Counted from the stretch's first letter, positions 52,467 to 61,569 are shown. The stretch is 64,000 nucleotides of DNA from Sphingobacteriales bacterium (GCA_016700115.1 CP064999.1:5575501-5639500), one strand, 5' to 3'. Made by a program: numbers and translations. Notes: generated by a model not told the origin, from the sequence alone.

Positions 52467-52862
52467 CTACACTCTACGTCTTTTCGGAGGGCGGCAACCA
52501 TTATGTGGAAGGGGAGTAACATCTCTGATAAATGTTACTTCAATACCTGAAGAACTGATAGACCTGATAGCGGCTTCTCTTCCAGAGCCCGGACCTTTTA
52601 CAAAAACCTCCACTCTTTTAAGTCCTGCATCAATCGCTGTTTTTGCAGCATCGGTAGCAGCAATTTGTGCAGCGTAAGGTGTGTTTTTCTTAGACCCTCT
52701 GAAACCGGATTTTCCTGCCGAAGACCAGGAAATGACTTGACCAGATTGATTTGTAAATGATATCAAAAGGTTGTTAAAGCTCGCTTTTATAAATGCCTTC
52801 CCGTCAGCCTCAACTTTGACTACCCTTTTTTTAACTATTTTCTTTTTAGTCGCCTTTGCCAT
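52467..52862 (-). CDS. rpsK: 30S ribosomal protein S11
   Basis: A 131-residue protein with a basic N-terminus (KKKIVKKRVVKVEADG) and the conserved S11 ending DVTPLPHNGCRPPKRRRV. S11 sits on the 30S platform near the mRNA exit. It lies between rpsM and rpsD, the standard alpha-operon order. Confidence 0.98.
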   Translation of the reverse strand: MAKATKKKIVKKRVVKVEADGKAFIKASFNNLLISFTNQSGQVISWSSAGKSGFRGSKKNTPYAAQIAATDAAKTAIDAGLKRVEVFVKGPGSGREAAIRSISSSGIEVTFIRDVTPLPHNGCRPPKRRRV

Positions 52863-53002
52863 ATCTCAAATTATGTAGAGTAACTTAAAAATTTATTTGC
52901 GAAATTTTGTATAACCTAAAACGTTCGAACATTAATTTAGAGTCAATACGGAATTGACTTAAATATTCTGCCAGAATAAGTTCCAAACAGAAAAGTGTTC
53001 TT

Positions 53003-53380
53003 CTATTTTTTAGTTGCTTTTTTCTTTCCGGCAACTGTTTTCTTTCTGCCTTTGCGTGTACGAGCATTTGTCCGGGTACGTTGTCCACGTAGAGGCAAAC
53101 CCTTACGATGGCGAATACCTCTGTAACACCCTATATCCATCAAGCGTTTAATACTTAACTGAACTTCTGAGCGCAACTCCCCTTCTAACTGATATTCGGT
53201 TATGACTGCTCTTAATCGGATAATATCGTCATCACTTAAATCTTTGACCTTTTTATCCAAAGAAATTTCAGATTTTTCAAGTATTTCTTTAGCCCTACTT
53301 CTTCCAATTCCGTAGATATAAGTCAATGCGATACTGCTTTTCTTAAATCGGGGTAAGTCAATTCCAGCTATACGTGCCAT
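53003..53380 (-). CDS. rpsM: 30S ribosomal protein S13
   Basis: A 125-residue protein starting MARIAGIDLPRFKKSSIALTY and holding RHRKGLPLRGQRTRTNART near the end, followed by a Lys-rich tail. S13 forms bridges to the 50S subunit and contacts P-site tRNA. Its ATG lies three bases after the stop of rpmJ. Confidence 0.98.
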   Translation of the reverse strand: MARIAGIDLPRFKKSSIALTYIYGIGRSRAKEILEKSEISLDKKVKDLSDDDIIRLRAVITEYQLEGELRSEVQLSIKRLMDIGCYRGIRHRKGLPLRGQRTRTNARTRKGRKKTVAGKKKATKK

Positions 53381-53383
53381 AAA

Positions 53384-53500
53384 TTATCCTTGTCTTTGTT
53401 TGAATTTAGGATTCTTCTTGTTAATAATGTATAAGCGGCCTTTTCTTCTCACAATTTTGCAATCTGCAGTCCGCTTCTTAATAGATGCTCTCACTTTCAT
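53384..53500 (-). CDS. rpmJ: 50S ribosomal protein L36, zinc-less form
   Basis: A 38-residue protein starting MKVRASIKKRTADCK and ending NPKFKQRQG. Of the Cys-Cys-Cys-His zinc ribbon of the C-plus form only one Cys remains (C14), and the His is replaced by Phe, so this is the C-minus type usual for Bacteroidota. It lies between infA and rpsM, three bases from the latter. Confidence 0.95.
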   Translation of the reverse strand: MKVRASIKKRTADCKIVRRKGRLYIINKKNPKFKQRQG

Positions 53501-53537
53501 GATGATGTTATTTTCAGGTTTGGTTTTGTTTTAAACC

Positions 53538-53756
53538 TTATTTATAGCGATAGGTAATTCTACCTTTTGTCAAATCGTAAGGTGACATTTCAACTGCAAC
53601 TTTATCGCCCGGTAAAATCCTTATATAGTGCATCCGCATTTTACCAGCAATATGAGTTATAATTTCATGTCCATTTTCCAATCTCACTCTGAATTTTGCA
53701 TTACCGAGTGATTCAGTTACTATTCCGTCTTGTTTAATTAAATCTTGTTTTGCCAT
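53538..53756 (-). CDS. infA: Translation initiation factor IF-1
   Basis: A 72-residue OB-fold protein starting MAKQDLIKQDGIVTESLG and ending DLTKGRITYRYK. I place the start at 53756; an upstream in-frame ATG at 53819 would add 21 residues that IF-1 never has. IF-1 blocks the A site during initiation. It lies between map and rpmJ. Confidence 0.97.
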   Translation of the reverse strand: MAKQDLIKQDGIVTESLGNAKFRVRLENGHEIITHIAGKMRMHYIRILPGDKVAVEMSPYDLTKGRITYRYK

Positions 53757-53868
53757 AATTTTTTTTAGAGTATTTCGCAACTTTTGCCGGAAAAACTCAC
53801 GTATATGCAATAAAATCAATCAATATTCAAAATGCGCCTGCAAATTTCGCACTTTTATTTTACTTTTA

Positions 53869-54681
53869 CTAATTAAGTGCCGTTAATTCTGCATTATTTT
53901 TTACACACTCCTCAATTAGTTCAAACGAAGATAAAATATCTGCCTGTTTTTTTCTGATTGTAATCGTATGTTCAAAATGAGCGGATGGTTTTTTATCACT
54001 TGTAATGACCGTCCAACCGTCGTCCAAATGAGTGATATTGCGTTTACCCATATTGACCATTGGTTCGATTGCCAAAACTAATCCTTCAATCAACTTAACA
54101 CCTTGCCCTCTTCGTCCATAATTAGGAACTTCCGGTGCTTCGTGAAGTTGCCTTCCTATTCCATGTCCAACTAATTCTCTGACAACAGAAAAGCCATTTG
54201 ATTCATTATGTTGTTGAATTGCAAAGGAAATATCTCCTAATCTGTTACCTTCAATCGCTTGTTCAATCCCTTTGTATAATGATTCTTTGGTTATTTTAAG
54301 CAATTGAAAAACATCGGGCTTAACTTCTCCCACACAATAAGTATATGCTGAATCTCCAAAAAAGCCATTTGCTTCAACACCACAATCAATTGAAACTATA
54401 TCTCCATTTTGCAATTCATAATTTCCGGGAAAGCCATGAACCACCTGTTCATTTACCGATATACATAGCGTAAACGGAAAGCCTTGATATCCTTTAAAAG
54501 CCGGTTTTGCTTTATTGTCAAAAATATATTCCTCAGCTATTTTATCGAGTAAAATAGTTTTGATACCGGGTCGAATTTTTTTTGCCACTTCTGCATGGGT
54601 TTTAGCAACTAATAGGCAACTATGTCGGATTAGCTCAATCTCTTCCTCAGTTTTGTAATATATTTTTTTCGATTTCGACAA
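53869..54681 (-). CDS. map: Methionine aminopeptidase type I
   Basis: A 270-residue soluble enzyme. Metal-binding motifs are visible: SIDCGVEANGFFGDSAYTY, GHGIGRQLHEAPEVPNYG and LAIEPMVNMG, plus HFEHTITI near the end. It removes the initiator Met from new proteins with a dinuclear metal centre. The gene sits between secY and infA, with a hairpin in the 149-base gap after secY. Confidence 0.97.
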   Translation of the reverse strand: MSKSKKIYYKTEEEIELIRHSCLLVAKTHAEVAKKIRPGIKTILLDKIAEEYIFDNKAKPAFKGYQGFPFTLCISVNEQVVHGFPGNYELQNGDIVSIDCGVEANGFFGDSAYTYCVGEVKPDVFQLLKITKESLYKGIEQAIEGNRLGDISFAIQQHNESNGFSVVRELVGHGIGRQLHEAPEVPNYGRRGQGVKLIEGLVLAIEPMVNMGKRNITHLDDGWTVITSDKKPSAHFEHTITIRKKQADILSSFELIEECVKNNAELTALN

Positions 54682-54759
54682 GGCAGAAAATTTATTATCT
54701 GTGTTTTAATATAATGGAGAATATTGAACCTGTTGAAATTTCCTTCTTTATTAGAACAA

Positions 54760-54795
54760 TAAAGTTTCCCAAGTTATCTAAACCGGGAAACTTTA
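54760..54795 (-). terminator. Hairpin between secY and map
   Basis: TAAAGTTTCCC pairs with GGGAAACTTTA over 11 bp around a 14-base loop. No T run follows on the minus strand, so it may be an attenuator or an mRNA-stabilising stem rather than a full terminator inside the operon. Confidence 0.55.
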
Positions 54796-54830
54796 TAGGT
54801 CGCAGATTAAATCTGACATTTGTAATATGC

Positions 54831-56174
54831 TTACTGATAAGCTCCTGCTGCTTGTCTTCCTTTTATACGGGCATTTCCTTTTAATAACCCGTCATAATGA
54901 CGCATCAGCAAGTGACTTTCAATTTGTTGTAAAGTATCGAGCATTACTGCTACCAAGATTAAAAGTGACGTACCTCCAAAGAAATTTGCAAATTGGCTGT
55001 TAATGCCTGCACGGGTAGCAAAAGCAGGTAAAATGGCAATTAAAGCAAGAAAAATCGATCCCGGTAATGTAATCCGGGAAAGAATATCATCAATAAATTC
55101 TGCGGTTTTTCTTCCTGGTTTTACTCCCGGTATAAACCCGTTATTGCGCTTCATATCGTCTGCCATCTGAGACGGATTGATGACAAGTGCAGTATAAAAA
55201 TAGGTAAAAATGATAATCATGAAGAAGAAGACGAAGTTATACCAAAACGAGTTTGCAACGTTTCCGGATTGAAGATTTTGCATAAACTGTGACTCCGGAA
55301 AAAATGTAGCAAAAAACGATGGGATAAACATCAGTGCTTGGGCAAAGATGATAGGCATTACGCCGGCAGCATTAATTTTTAAAGGGATAAATTGCCTAAC
55401 TCCACCATATTGGCGATTACCGACTATTCTTTTTGCATATTGTACGGGTATTCTCCTTGTTCCCTGAACAAGCATAATAGTACCAAACACAATTGCAACC
55501 AACATCGCCATTTCAATTACGAAGAAAACCAATCCTCCGCCCGAACCGGTTGCTAATTTGGCTTCTAATTCTGCAACAAGAGCAAAAGGCAGCCTTGCCA
55601 TAATTCCCACTGAAATCAACAAGGAAATACCATTACCAATACCTTTGTCTGTTATTTTTTCACCTAACCACATACAAAAAATTGTTCCTGCAGTTAAAAC
55701 TACCACGGTAGAAAGTGTGAATAAAAATGAACTGATAACTATGGCACTGGCAGCTATTGAATGTAAAAAAGTGACGTAACCGATAGCTTGAAATCCGGTA
55801 ACGGCAATTGTTAAAATTCTGGTGGTTTGGTTAATTTTTCTTCTTCCGCTTTCACCTTCTTTTTGCAATTTCTGAAAATACGGAACAGCCAAAGTCAGCA
55901 ATTGCATGGCAATTGAAGCTGAAATGTAAGGCATAATGCCTAAAGCAAAGATAGAAGCACGTCCGAAAGACCCGCCCACAAAAATATTTACTAAACCTAA
56001 GAGTCCTGAGTTTCCGGAAGTTGCAAGATCGCTCAACCCGTTAGGATCTACACCTGGTAAAACTACATAAGAACCAATGCGGTAAATAAAAATCAACGCT
56101 AAAGTGAGAAAAATGCGCCCGCGCAAATCTTCTATTTTATAGATATTGCGAAGTGTATTGATTAAATTTTTCAT
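54831..56174 (-). CDS. secY: Protein translocase subunit SecY
   Basis: A 447-residue membrane protein with ten hydrophobic helices and SecY hallmarks: an early PGVDP loop, the plug-side GLLGLVNIFVGGSFGRASIFALGIMPYISASI, and the cytoplasmic GFIPGVKPGRKTAEFID loop. It forms the Sec channel with SecE and SecG. It follows rplO by 61 bases in the spc part of the operon. Confidence 0.98.
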   Translation of the reverse strand: MKNLINTLRNIYKIEDLRGRIFLTLALIFIYRIGSYVVLPGVDPNGLSDLATSGNSGLLGLVNIFVGGSFGRASIFALGIMPYISASIAMQLLTLAVPYFQKLQKEGESGRRKINQTTRILTIAVTGFQAIGYVTFLHSIAASAIVISSFLFTLSTVVVLTAGTIFCMWLGEKITDKGIGNGISLLISVGIMARLPFALVAELEAKLATGSGGGLVFFVIEMAMLVAIVFGTIMLVQGTRRIPVQYAKRIVGNRQYGGVRQFIPLKINAAGVMPIIFAQALMFIPSFFATFFPESQFMQNLQSGNVANSFWYNFVFFFMIIIFTYFYTALVINPSQMADDMKRNNGFIPGVKPGRKTAEFIDDILSRITLPGSIFLALIAILPAFATRAGINSQFANFFGGTSLLILVAVMLDTLQQIESHLLMRHYDGLLKGNARIKGRQAAGAYQ

Positions 56175-56235
56175 GCTCGCTTTTGTGTTTTAACTGCCTT
56201 GCTGTAAAAGTTACAGCCGTAGTAACTTTTTAAAA

Positions 56236-56709
56236 TCAATCTATAACATTAACAGTTTCCCCAATAATACTAACAGTTCCCCCGGCATCTTCAATAGCTT
56301 TTTGGGCAGTTGCGCTAAAAGCGTGAGCATGAACCGTTAAGGCTTTAGTCAATTCTCCATTGGCTAAAATTTTAACTTTATCATCCTGACGAAGGAGGCG
56401 AAGTTTACGCATTGTCTCATAATCAATTGTAGAAATTCCATGCTTTTCAGCAACCATTTCCAATTTTGCCAAATCTATTACGGTATAAGAAATACGGTTG
56501 ACGTTTTTGAATCCTCTTTTGGGCACACGCATTTGAATAGGCGTTTGTCCACCTTCAAAGGCACGTTTTCTCGAATAGCCTGAACGGGATTGACCTCCTT
56601 TGTGACCACGAGTACTGGTTCCGCCCCGGCCAGATCCTTGCCCTCTTCCAACTCGTTTTTCCTTATGAATTGCGCCAGATGCAGGCTTTAAATTACTTAG
56701 TGTTATCAT
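56236..56709 (-). CDS. rplO: 50S ribosomal protein L15
   Basis: A 157-residue protein with the Gly/Arg-rich N-terminus KRVGRGQGSGRGGTSTRGHK and a globular C-terminal half ending SIIGETVNVID. L15 joins late in 50S assembly. Its ATG lies one base after the stop of rpmD, a sign of tight coupling. Confidence 0.98.
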   Translation of the reverse strand: MITLSNLKPASGAIHKEKRVGRGQGSGRGGTSTRGHKGGQSRSGYSRKRAFEGGQTPIQMRVPKRGFKNVNRISYTVIDLAKLEMVAEKHGISTIDYETMRKLRLLRQDDKVKILANGELTKALTVHAHAFSATAQKAIEDAGGTVSIIGETVNVID

Positions 56710-56710
56710 T

Positions 56711-56893
56711 TCAGTCTATTTGTTCAACGTTTACTAAATGCAATACTTTATTAACCATCCCTTTAATTTGAGGTGTGGCTGTATGTTCAACCGAGTGGTT
56801 TATTTTTCGCAAACCCAAGGCAATCATCGTTCGTTTTTGCCTTTTTGTTTGGTCAATTACACTTTTCTTTTGGGTTATTTTTAGTTTGGTCAT
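56711..56893 (-). CDS. rpmD: 50S ribosomal protein L30
   Basis: A 60-residue protein of the short bacterial type: MTKLKITQKKSVIDQTKRQ, then ALGLRKINHSVEH and a C-terminal helix. It lies between rpsE and rplO, one base from the latter. Confidence 0.96.
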   Translation of the reverse strand: MTKLKITQKKSVIDQTKRQKRTMIALGLRKINHSVEHTATPQIKGMVNKVLHLVNVEQID

Positions 56894-56934
56894 TGTAAAG
56901 GTTTTTTTATGTATATAGCTTTCAATCGCTACAA

Positions 56935-57459
56935 TTAACCGTTAAATACTTTTTCAACAGACAACGAGCGGCGTTTAGCAACTTCAATTGGACTCCGCAA
57001 CAATGTTAGCGCTCTAATAGTTGCTTTGACCACGTTATGTGGATTGGATGAACCGAGCGATTTGGCAATTACGTCTGTTACACCGGCGCTTTCCAAAACG
57101 GCACGCATAGCTCCACCGGCAATTACACCGGTACCTTTAGCCGCAGGTTTAATAATGACTTTGGCAGCTCCGTATTTAGCAAATTGCGGGTGAGGAATGG
57201 AACCATTTTTAATTGGCACCTTCACCATACTTTTTGTTGCATCGTCTTTGCCTTTATCAATCGCTTCTGTAACTTCTCTTGCTTTACCTAAACCTTGACC
57301 GACAACACCAGAACCGTCGCCTACAACAACGATAGCAGAAAAACTGAATGTTCTACCACCTTTAGTTACTTTAGCTACGCGGTTGATACCTACGACTTTG
57401 TGTTTAACCTCAGTTGTTTCGGTAGCTTTTATTTTTTTATCGTTCTGCATGATTTGCAA
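56935..57459 (-). CDS. rpsE: 30S ribosomal protein S5
   Basis: A 174-residue protein with a short Lys/Thr-rich N-terminus, the dsRNA-binding S5 fold (VVGINRVAKVTKGGRTFSF, then VVGDGSGVVGQGLGKAREV) and a C-terminal domain with GVTDVIAKSLGSSNPHN. It helps shape the mRNA entry site and reading fidelity. The ATG lies six bases after the stop of rplR. Confidence 0.98.
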   Translation of the reverse strand: MQIMQNDKKIKATETTEVKHKVVGINRVAKVTKGGRTFSFSAIVVVGDGSGVVGQGLGKAREVTEAIDKGKDDATKSMVKVPIKNGSIPHPQFAKYGAAKVIIKPAAKGTGVIAGGAMRAVLESAGVTDVIAKSLGSSNPHNVVKATIRALTLLRSPIEVAKRRSLSVEKVFNG

Positions 57460-57465
57460 TGTTTT

Positions 57466-57822
57466 TTAAAATTTTAACCCGCCTTCACGAGCGCCTTCAG
57501 CGATTGCTTTGACTCGTCCGTGATATAAATAGCCTCCGCGATCAAACACAACTCCCTCAATTCCTGCGGCTAATGCGCGCTCTGCAATTAATTTTCCAAC
57601 CAACTTAGACGAATCCACCTTGCACATTTGCTGAGATGAAATAGCCGGCTCTTTAGATGATGATGAAGCTAATGTAATGCCATTCAAATCGTCAATCAAC
57701 TGACAATAAATGAACTTATTGCTTCTAAATACCGATAATCTGGGCAATTCTGATGTGCCGGAAACTTTTTTCCGGATTCTGTATCGAATTTTTTGCCTCC
57801 TCAGTGTTTTATTGAACGCCAT
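57466..57822 (-). CDS. rplR: 50S ribosomal protein L18
   Basis: A 118-residue protein with the conserved RLSVFRSNKFIYCQLIDD and the ending FDRGGYLYHGRVKAIAEGAR. L18 binds 5S rRNA together with L5. It follows rplF by 58 bases. Confidence 0.98.
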   Translation of the reverse strand: MAFNKTLRRQKIRYRIRKKVSGTSELPRLSVFRSNKFIYCQLIDDLNGITLASSSSKEPAISSQQMCKVDSSKLVGKLIAERALAAGIEGVVFDRGGYLYHGRVKAIAEGAREGGLKF

Positions 57823-57880
57823 ATAATCAGGGAACCTTTAATTTAATATATGAAATATGCTTAAAAAGCAATCAACGAAA

Positions 57881-58459
57881 CTATTTTTTACCTTTACCTC
57901 CACCTTTACCGGCAGATTTACCGGCTTTACGCCTGACAAGCTCTCCTGTAAACCGGACACCTTTACCTTTATAAGGTTCTGGTTTGCGCAAGCCGCGGAT
58001 TTTGGCGGCAACTTGGCCTAACAACTGTTTATCATTGCTTTCCAAAATAACCGTTGGGTTTTGTCCTTTTTCAGAAAGTGTAGATACTTTGATCTCGCGA
58101 GGCACTACAAAATAAATTGGATGAGAAAAGCCTAATGCCAATTCTAATACCTGGCCTTTATTGCTTGCCCTATACCCTACACCAACTAATTCCAATTGTT
58201 TTTTAAAGCCTTCAGAAACACCACTTACCATATTGTTTAATAACGACCGGTAAAGCCCGTGCAATTCACGATGGCGTTTTTGGTTAGTTGGGCGATTGAC
58301 AGTAACTACTCCGTCTTCCATCTTAATCTCTATATCCGGATCAATTGCCTGATGCAATTCGCCCTTAGGACCTTTGACTATCACTTTACTTGCCGATTTA
58401 TCATATTTAAAATCTACTCCTTTGGGGAGGGTAATCGGCATTTTTCCTATACGAGACAT
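57881..58459 (-). CDS. rplF: 50S ribosomal protein L6
   Basis: A 192-residue protein from MSRIGKMPITLPKGVDF. The start at 58459 is preferred: the upstream ATG at 58513 adds 18 residues unlike L6 and would overlap rpsH. The two L6 repeats and the GLRKPEPYKGKGVRFTGELV signature are present, with a Gly/Lys tail. L6 lies near the factor-binding site. Confidence 0.97.
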   Translation of the reverse strand: MSRIGKMPITLPKGVDFKYDKSASKVIVKGPKGELHQAIDPDIEIKMEDGVVTVNRPTNQKRHRELHGLYRSLLNNMVSGVSEGFKKQLELVGVGYRASNKGQVLELALGFSHPIYFVVPREIKVSTLSEKGQNPTVILESNDKQLLGQVAAKIRGLRKPEPYKGKGVRFTGELVRRKAGKSAGKGGGKGKK

Positions 58460-58478
58460 TCTAGTAAACTTTAAAAAA

Positions 58479-58886
58479 TTAGTAAACAAAACACAATACC
58501 TCGCCGCCAACATTCAGGTTACGAGCTTCCTTATCAGTCATTACTCCTTTGGAAGTGGAAACAATAGCAATTCCTAATCCATTCATCACCCTTGGTAAAT
58601 CATCCGAACCTTTATATTGTCTTAATCCCGGACGGCTAAAACGTATGAGTTTAGTAATGGCAGATTCTTTGGTATATGGATCATATTTTAACGCTATTTT
58701 AATAGCGCCTTGTCCATTTTCTGTTTCTTCAAACTTATAACGGTGAATATAGCCTTGCTCATACAAAATCTCTGTCATTCTCTTTTTCAAATTAGAAGAC
58801 GGAATTTCGACCACCCGATGCCGGGCCATAATGGCATTGCGGATACGCGTTAAAAAATCACCTATGCTGTCTGTTACTGCTGACAT
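58479..58886 (-). CDS. rpsH: 30S ribosomal protein S8
   Basis: A 135-residue protein beginning MSAVTDSIGDFLTRIRNA and ending with the S8 signature VMNGLGIAIVSTSKGVMTD, then GGEVLCFVY. S8 binds 16S helix 21 and in E. coli represses the spc operon by binding its own mRNA; I have not seen that site here. Confidence 0.98.
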   Translation of the reverse strand: MSAVTDSIGDFLTRIRNAIMARHRVVEIPSSNLKKRMTEILYEQGYIHRYKFEETENGQGAIKIALKYDPYTKESAITKLIRFSRPGLRQYKGSDDLPRVMNGLGIAIVSTSKGVMTDKEARNLNVGGEVLCFVY

Positions 58887-58941
58887 ATCTGATAACTGAA
58901 TATTAAATGCGCCAAAGCGCGAATGAACAGGTTTAATAAAT

Positions 58942-59211
58942 TTACCAACTCGCTTTTCTTACTCCCGGAATTTTACCATAAGAGGCCAATTCTCTGAACT
59001 TCAAACGTGAAATTCCAAAGTGCCGGATAAATGCCCTTGGTCGTCCTGTCAAGCTGCATCTGTTTCGCAAGCGAACAGGTGAAGCATTTCGGGGCAGTTT
59101 GTCTAACTCATCGTAGTTGCCTTCTGCTTTGAGTTTTGCCCTTTTCTCGGCATATTTAGCAACAAGTTGCTCACGTTTAAGTTGTCTGGCTATAATGGAA
59201 ATCTTAGACAT
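58942..59211 (-). CDS. rpsN: 30S ribosomal protein S14, long zinc-less form
   Basis: An 89-residue protein starting MSKISIIARQLKREQLVAK and ending FRELASYGKIPGVRKASW. The start at 59211 is chosen because the longer frame to 59301 only shadows rplE. The CxxC pairs of the short form are absent, so this is the long C-minus type. It overlaps the end of rplE by eight bases. Confidence 0.96.
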   Translation of the reverse strand: MSKISIIARQLKREQLVAKYAEKRAKLKAEGNYDELDKLPRNASPVRLRNRCSLTGRPRAFIRHFGISRLKFRELASYGKIPGVRKASW

Positions 59212-59776
59212 CGGCTTGTTCGGTTTTTTTGTTTTTGAATGGCATTCCCAATTCTGAAAGCAAAGCATACGCTTCTTTATCGCTTTTGGCAGAGGTAACA
59301 AAAGTTACGTCATACCCACAAATTCGGCTGATTTTATCAATTTCTATTTCAGGGAAAATAATTTGTTCAGTAACTCCCATAGTATAGTTTCCACGTCCAT
59401 CAAAACTTTTATCATTGATGCCCCGAAAATCGCGAACCCGCGGTAAAGCTATGGTAACCAAACGGTCTAAAAATTCCCACATAATATCTCCTCTAAGAGT
59501 CGTTCTGACACCGATGGGCATTTCCTCGCGCAATTTAAAATTTGAAATTGACAAACGCGCTTTGGTAGGTACAGCTTTTTGCCCGGCGATTGTTGTAAGC
59601 TCTTTAATAGCTGTATCTATCAGTTTTTTATCAGCTACTGCTGCGCCTACACCCTGATTGATGCAAATCTTCAAAAGCTTCGGTACTTGCATCACTGAAG
59701 TGTAATTAAACTGTTCTTTTAATTTGCTGACAACAGTTTTTCTATATGTTTCTTTAAGTCTTGGTGTGTAAGTCAT
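59204..59776 (-). CDS. rplE: 50S ribosomal protein L5
   Basis: A 190-residue protein with the L5 motifs VPKLLKICINQGVG, AVPTKARLSISNFKLREEMP and RDFRGINDKSFDGRGNY. L5 binds 5S rRNA and touches P-site tRNA. Its ATG overlaps the stop of rplX by one base, and its end overlaps rpsN by eight, which suggests translational coupling. Confidence 0.98.
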   Translation of the reverse strand: MTYTPRLKETYRKTVVSKLKEQFNYTSVMQVPKLLKICINQGVGAAVADKKLIDTAIKELTTIAGQKAVPTKARLSISNFKLREEMPIGVRTTLRGDIMWEFLDRLVTIALPRVRDFRGINDKSFDGRGNYTMGVTEQIIFPEIEIDKISRICGYDVTFVTSAKSDKEAYALLSELGMPFKNKKTEQADV

Positions 59777-60132
59777 TAGTTTAGTTCCTCCCCACTTTTT
59801 TTAGCGTAACGGATAATTTTCCCTTCATTAACTTTTCGCCCAACTCTGGTTGGTTTTCCTGATTTTGGGTCAACCAACATCAGATTAGATAAAGTAATGG
59901 GGGCTTCCATTTCAATAATTCCACCATTAGGGTGTTTTGCAGAAGGTTTGGCATGTTTAACCACCATATTCACTCCTTCAACAATAGCCTTCCCTTTCTC
60001 AGTATCAATAGACAACACTCTACCGGAAACTCCTTTGCTGTCCCCTGCAATAACGATGACGTTATCACCTTTTTTTATTTTAAATTTTGGCTTAAAGCGC
60101 TTTTGCAGTTTAGGCCTGTTTTGACTTTTCAT
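59776..60132 (-). CDS. rplX: 50S ribosomal protein L24
   Basis: A 118-residue protein with a basic N-terminus and the KOW motif KKGDNVIVIAGDSKGVSGRV (about 20-39), then VEGVNMVVKHAKPSAKHP. L24 starts 50S assembly by binding 23S rRNA domain I. It follows rplN by 42 bases. Confidence 0.98.
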   Translation of the reverse strand: MKSQNRPKLQKRFKPKFKIKKGDNVIVIAGDSKGVSGRVLSIDTEKGKAIVEGVNMVVKHAKPSAKHPNGGIIEMEAPITLSNLMLVDPKSGKPTRVGRKVNEGKIIRYAKKSGEELN

Positions 60133-60174
60133 AGATCAAAATTTCTGTCTTTTTATAAAAACACCAACTATTAC

Positions 60175-60543
60175 TTAAATGACTTCAGGGGCTAACGAAG
60201 CAATCCTGGTAAATCCCCTGTCACGCAATTCACGGGCAACAGGTCCAAAGATACGTGTTCCACGCAAATCACCGGCATTGTTTAACAAAACAACCGCGTT
60301 ATCATCAAACCTGATATAGCTTCCATCTTTGCGACGAACCTGCTTCTTAGTTCTGATAACAACTGCTTTGGAAACAATTCCTGCTTTAACGTTTCCAGAT
60401 GGAAGTGCGTCTTTTACACTAACGACAATTTCATCTCCCAAAGAAGCATATCGTTTTCTTGTTCCTCCTAAAACCCTAATACATAGCACCTCTTTGGCAC
60501 CGCTATTGTCTGCTACTCTGAGTCGGCTTTCTTGTTGAATCAT
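60175..60543 (-). CDS. rplN: 50S ribosomal protein L14
   Basis: A 122-residue protein, the universal length. It begins MIQQESRLRVADNSGAKEVL and holds the L14 signature near FDDNAVVLLNNAGDLRGTRI. It binds 23S rRNA next to L19 and bridges to the 30S subunit. Its ATG lies eight bases after the stop of rpsQ. Confidence 0.98.
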   Translation of the reverse strand: MIQQESRLRVADNSGAKEVLCIRVLGGTRKRYASLGDEIVVSVKDALPSGNVKAGIVSKAVVIRTKKQVRRKDGSYIRFDDNAVVLLNNAGDLRGTRIFGPVARELRDRGFTRIASLAPEVI

Positions 60544-60551
60544 GGCACTTA

Positions 60552-60815
60552 TTATTTTGCTCTTTCAATAATTTCCACTAATCGCCAGCTTTTGGTTTTA
60601 CTTAGCGGACGGGTCTCCATAATGCGCACTACATCTCCAATGTTACACTCGTTTTTCTCGTCGTGTGCGGCATATTTTTTACTCTTTTTAATAAATTTTC
60701 CATAGATAGGATGTTTTACCTTCCTTTCTACCAAAACGGTAATGGTTTTTTGCATTTTATTGCTGGCTACCACACCTGTACGCTGCTTTCGCAAATTCCT
60801 TTCTGTCATTGTCAT
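60552..60815 (-). CDS. rpsQ: 30S ribosomal protein S17
   Basis: An 87-residue OB-fold protein: ERNLRKQRTGVVASNKMQKT at the start and GDVVRIMETRPLSKTKSWRL near the end. Met3 is an alternative start. S17 binds 16S rRNA early in assembly. It follows rpmC by 35 bases. Confidence 0.97.
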   Translation of the reverse strand: MTMTERNLRKQRTGVVASNKMQKTITVLVERKVKHPIYGKFIKKSKKYAAHDEKNECNIGDVVRIMETRPLSKTKSWRLVEIIERAK

Positions 60816-60850
60816 CTTATGCAGATTTTACTTTTATGATATGCTATGCG

Positions 60851-61060
60851 TTACGCTTGGTTTTTAATTTCTCTGGCGCGTAACTCGGTTTTAATGCGGG
60901 CAATATCTCTTCTGAGCTTCAACAGCACGTTGGTGTTTTCAATAGGAGATACGGCATGGTTAAACCGGAGTTTTTGCAACCGCATTACTTCTTCTCTTTC
61001 CTTATCCAATAGTTCGTCGGTGGAAAGATCTTTAAAATTGATTTTTACTTTTTTCGCCAT
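60851..61060 (-). CDS. rpmC: 50S ribosomal protein L29
   Basis: A 69-residue helical protein with the family pattern FKDLSTDELLDKEREEVMRL and ARIKTELRAREI. It sits by the peptide exit tunnel, where nascent-chain factors dock. It follows rplP by 18 bases. Confidence 0.96.
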   Translation of the reverse strand: MAKKVKINFKDLSTDELLDKEREEVMRLQKLRFNHAVSPIENTNVLLKLRRDIARIKTELRAREIKNQA

Positions 61061-61078
61061 GACTTCTACAAAAAGTTA

Positions 61079-61498
61079 TTATTCCTGAAAATCTCTTCTA
61101 ACAATAAATTTGGTCTTGATGGGAAGCTTTTGAGAAGCCAAACGCAAAGCTTCCTGAGCTATTTCCAAGGACACACCTTCGATTTCAAACATAATTCTGC
61201 CGGCTTTTACAACTGCCACCCATTGATCGTGCGCACCTTTACCTTTACCCATCCGCACTTCTAAAGGTTTTTTGGTAATGGTTTTATCAGGAAAAATTCT
61301 GATCCATACCTTTCCCTCTCTTTTCATGTAACGCGTCAACGCTACCCGTGCAGACTCAATCTGTCTGTTGGTTATCCAATAACTGTCCAAAGACTTTAAT
61401 CCGAAAGAGCCGAAAGCAAGAGAAGCGCCTCTGTGAGCATCTCCTTTCATTCTGCCCTTCTGCATTTTCCTGTATTTTGTCCTTTTGGGCTGTAACAT
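61079..61498 (-). CDS. rplP: 50S ribosomal protein L16
   Basis: A 139-residue protein beginning MLQPKRTKYRKMQKGRMKG with RMGKGKGAHDQWVAVVKAGR in the middle. L16 helps position tRNA in the A and P sites. It follows rpsC by 71 bases. Confidence 0.98.
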   Translation of the reverse strand: MLQPKRTKYRKMQKGRMKGDAHRGASLAFGSFGLKSLDSYWITNRQIESARVALTRYMKREGKVWIRIFPDKTITKKPLEVRMGKGKGAHDQWVAVVKAGRIMFEIEGVSLEIAQEALRLASQKLPIKTKFIVRRDFQE

Positions 61499-61569
61499 CG
61501 TTTGTTCTTTTTAATGGCCTCTCTTTAAAGGCCGGCACTCTGAAAAATTATACTACAATAAATTTCTTC

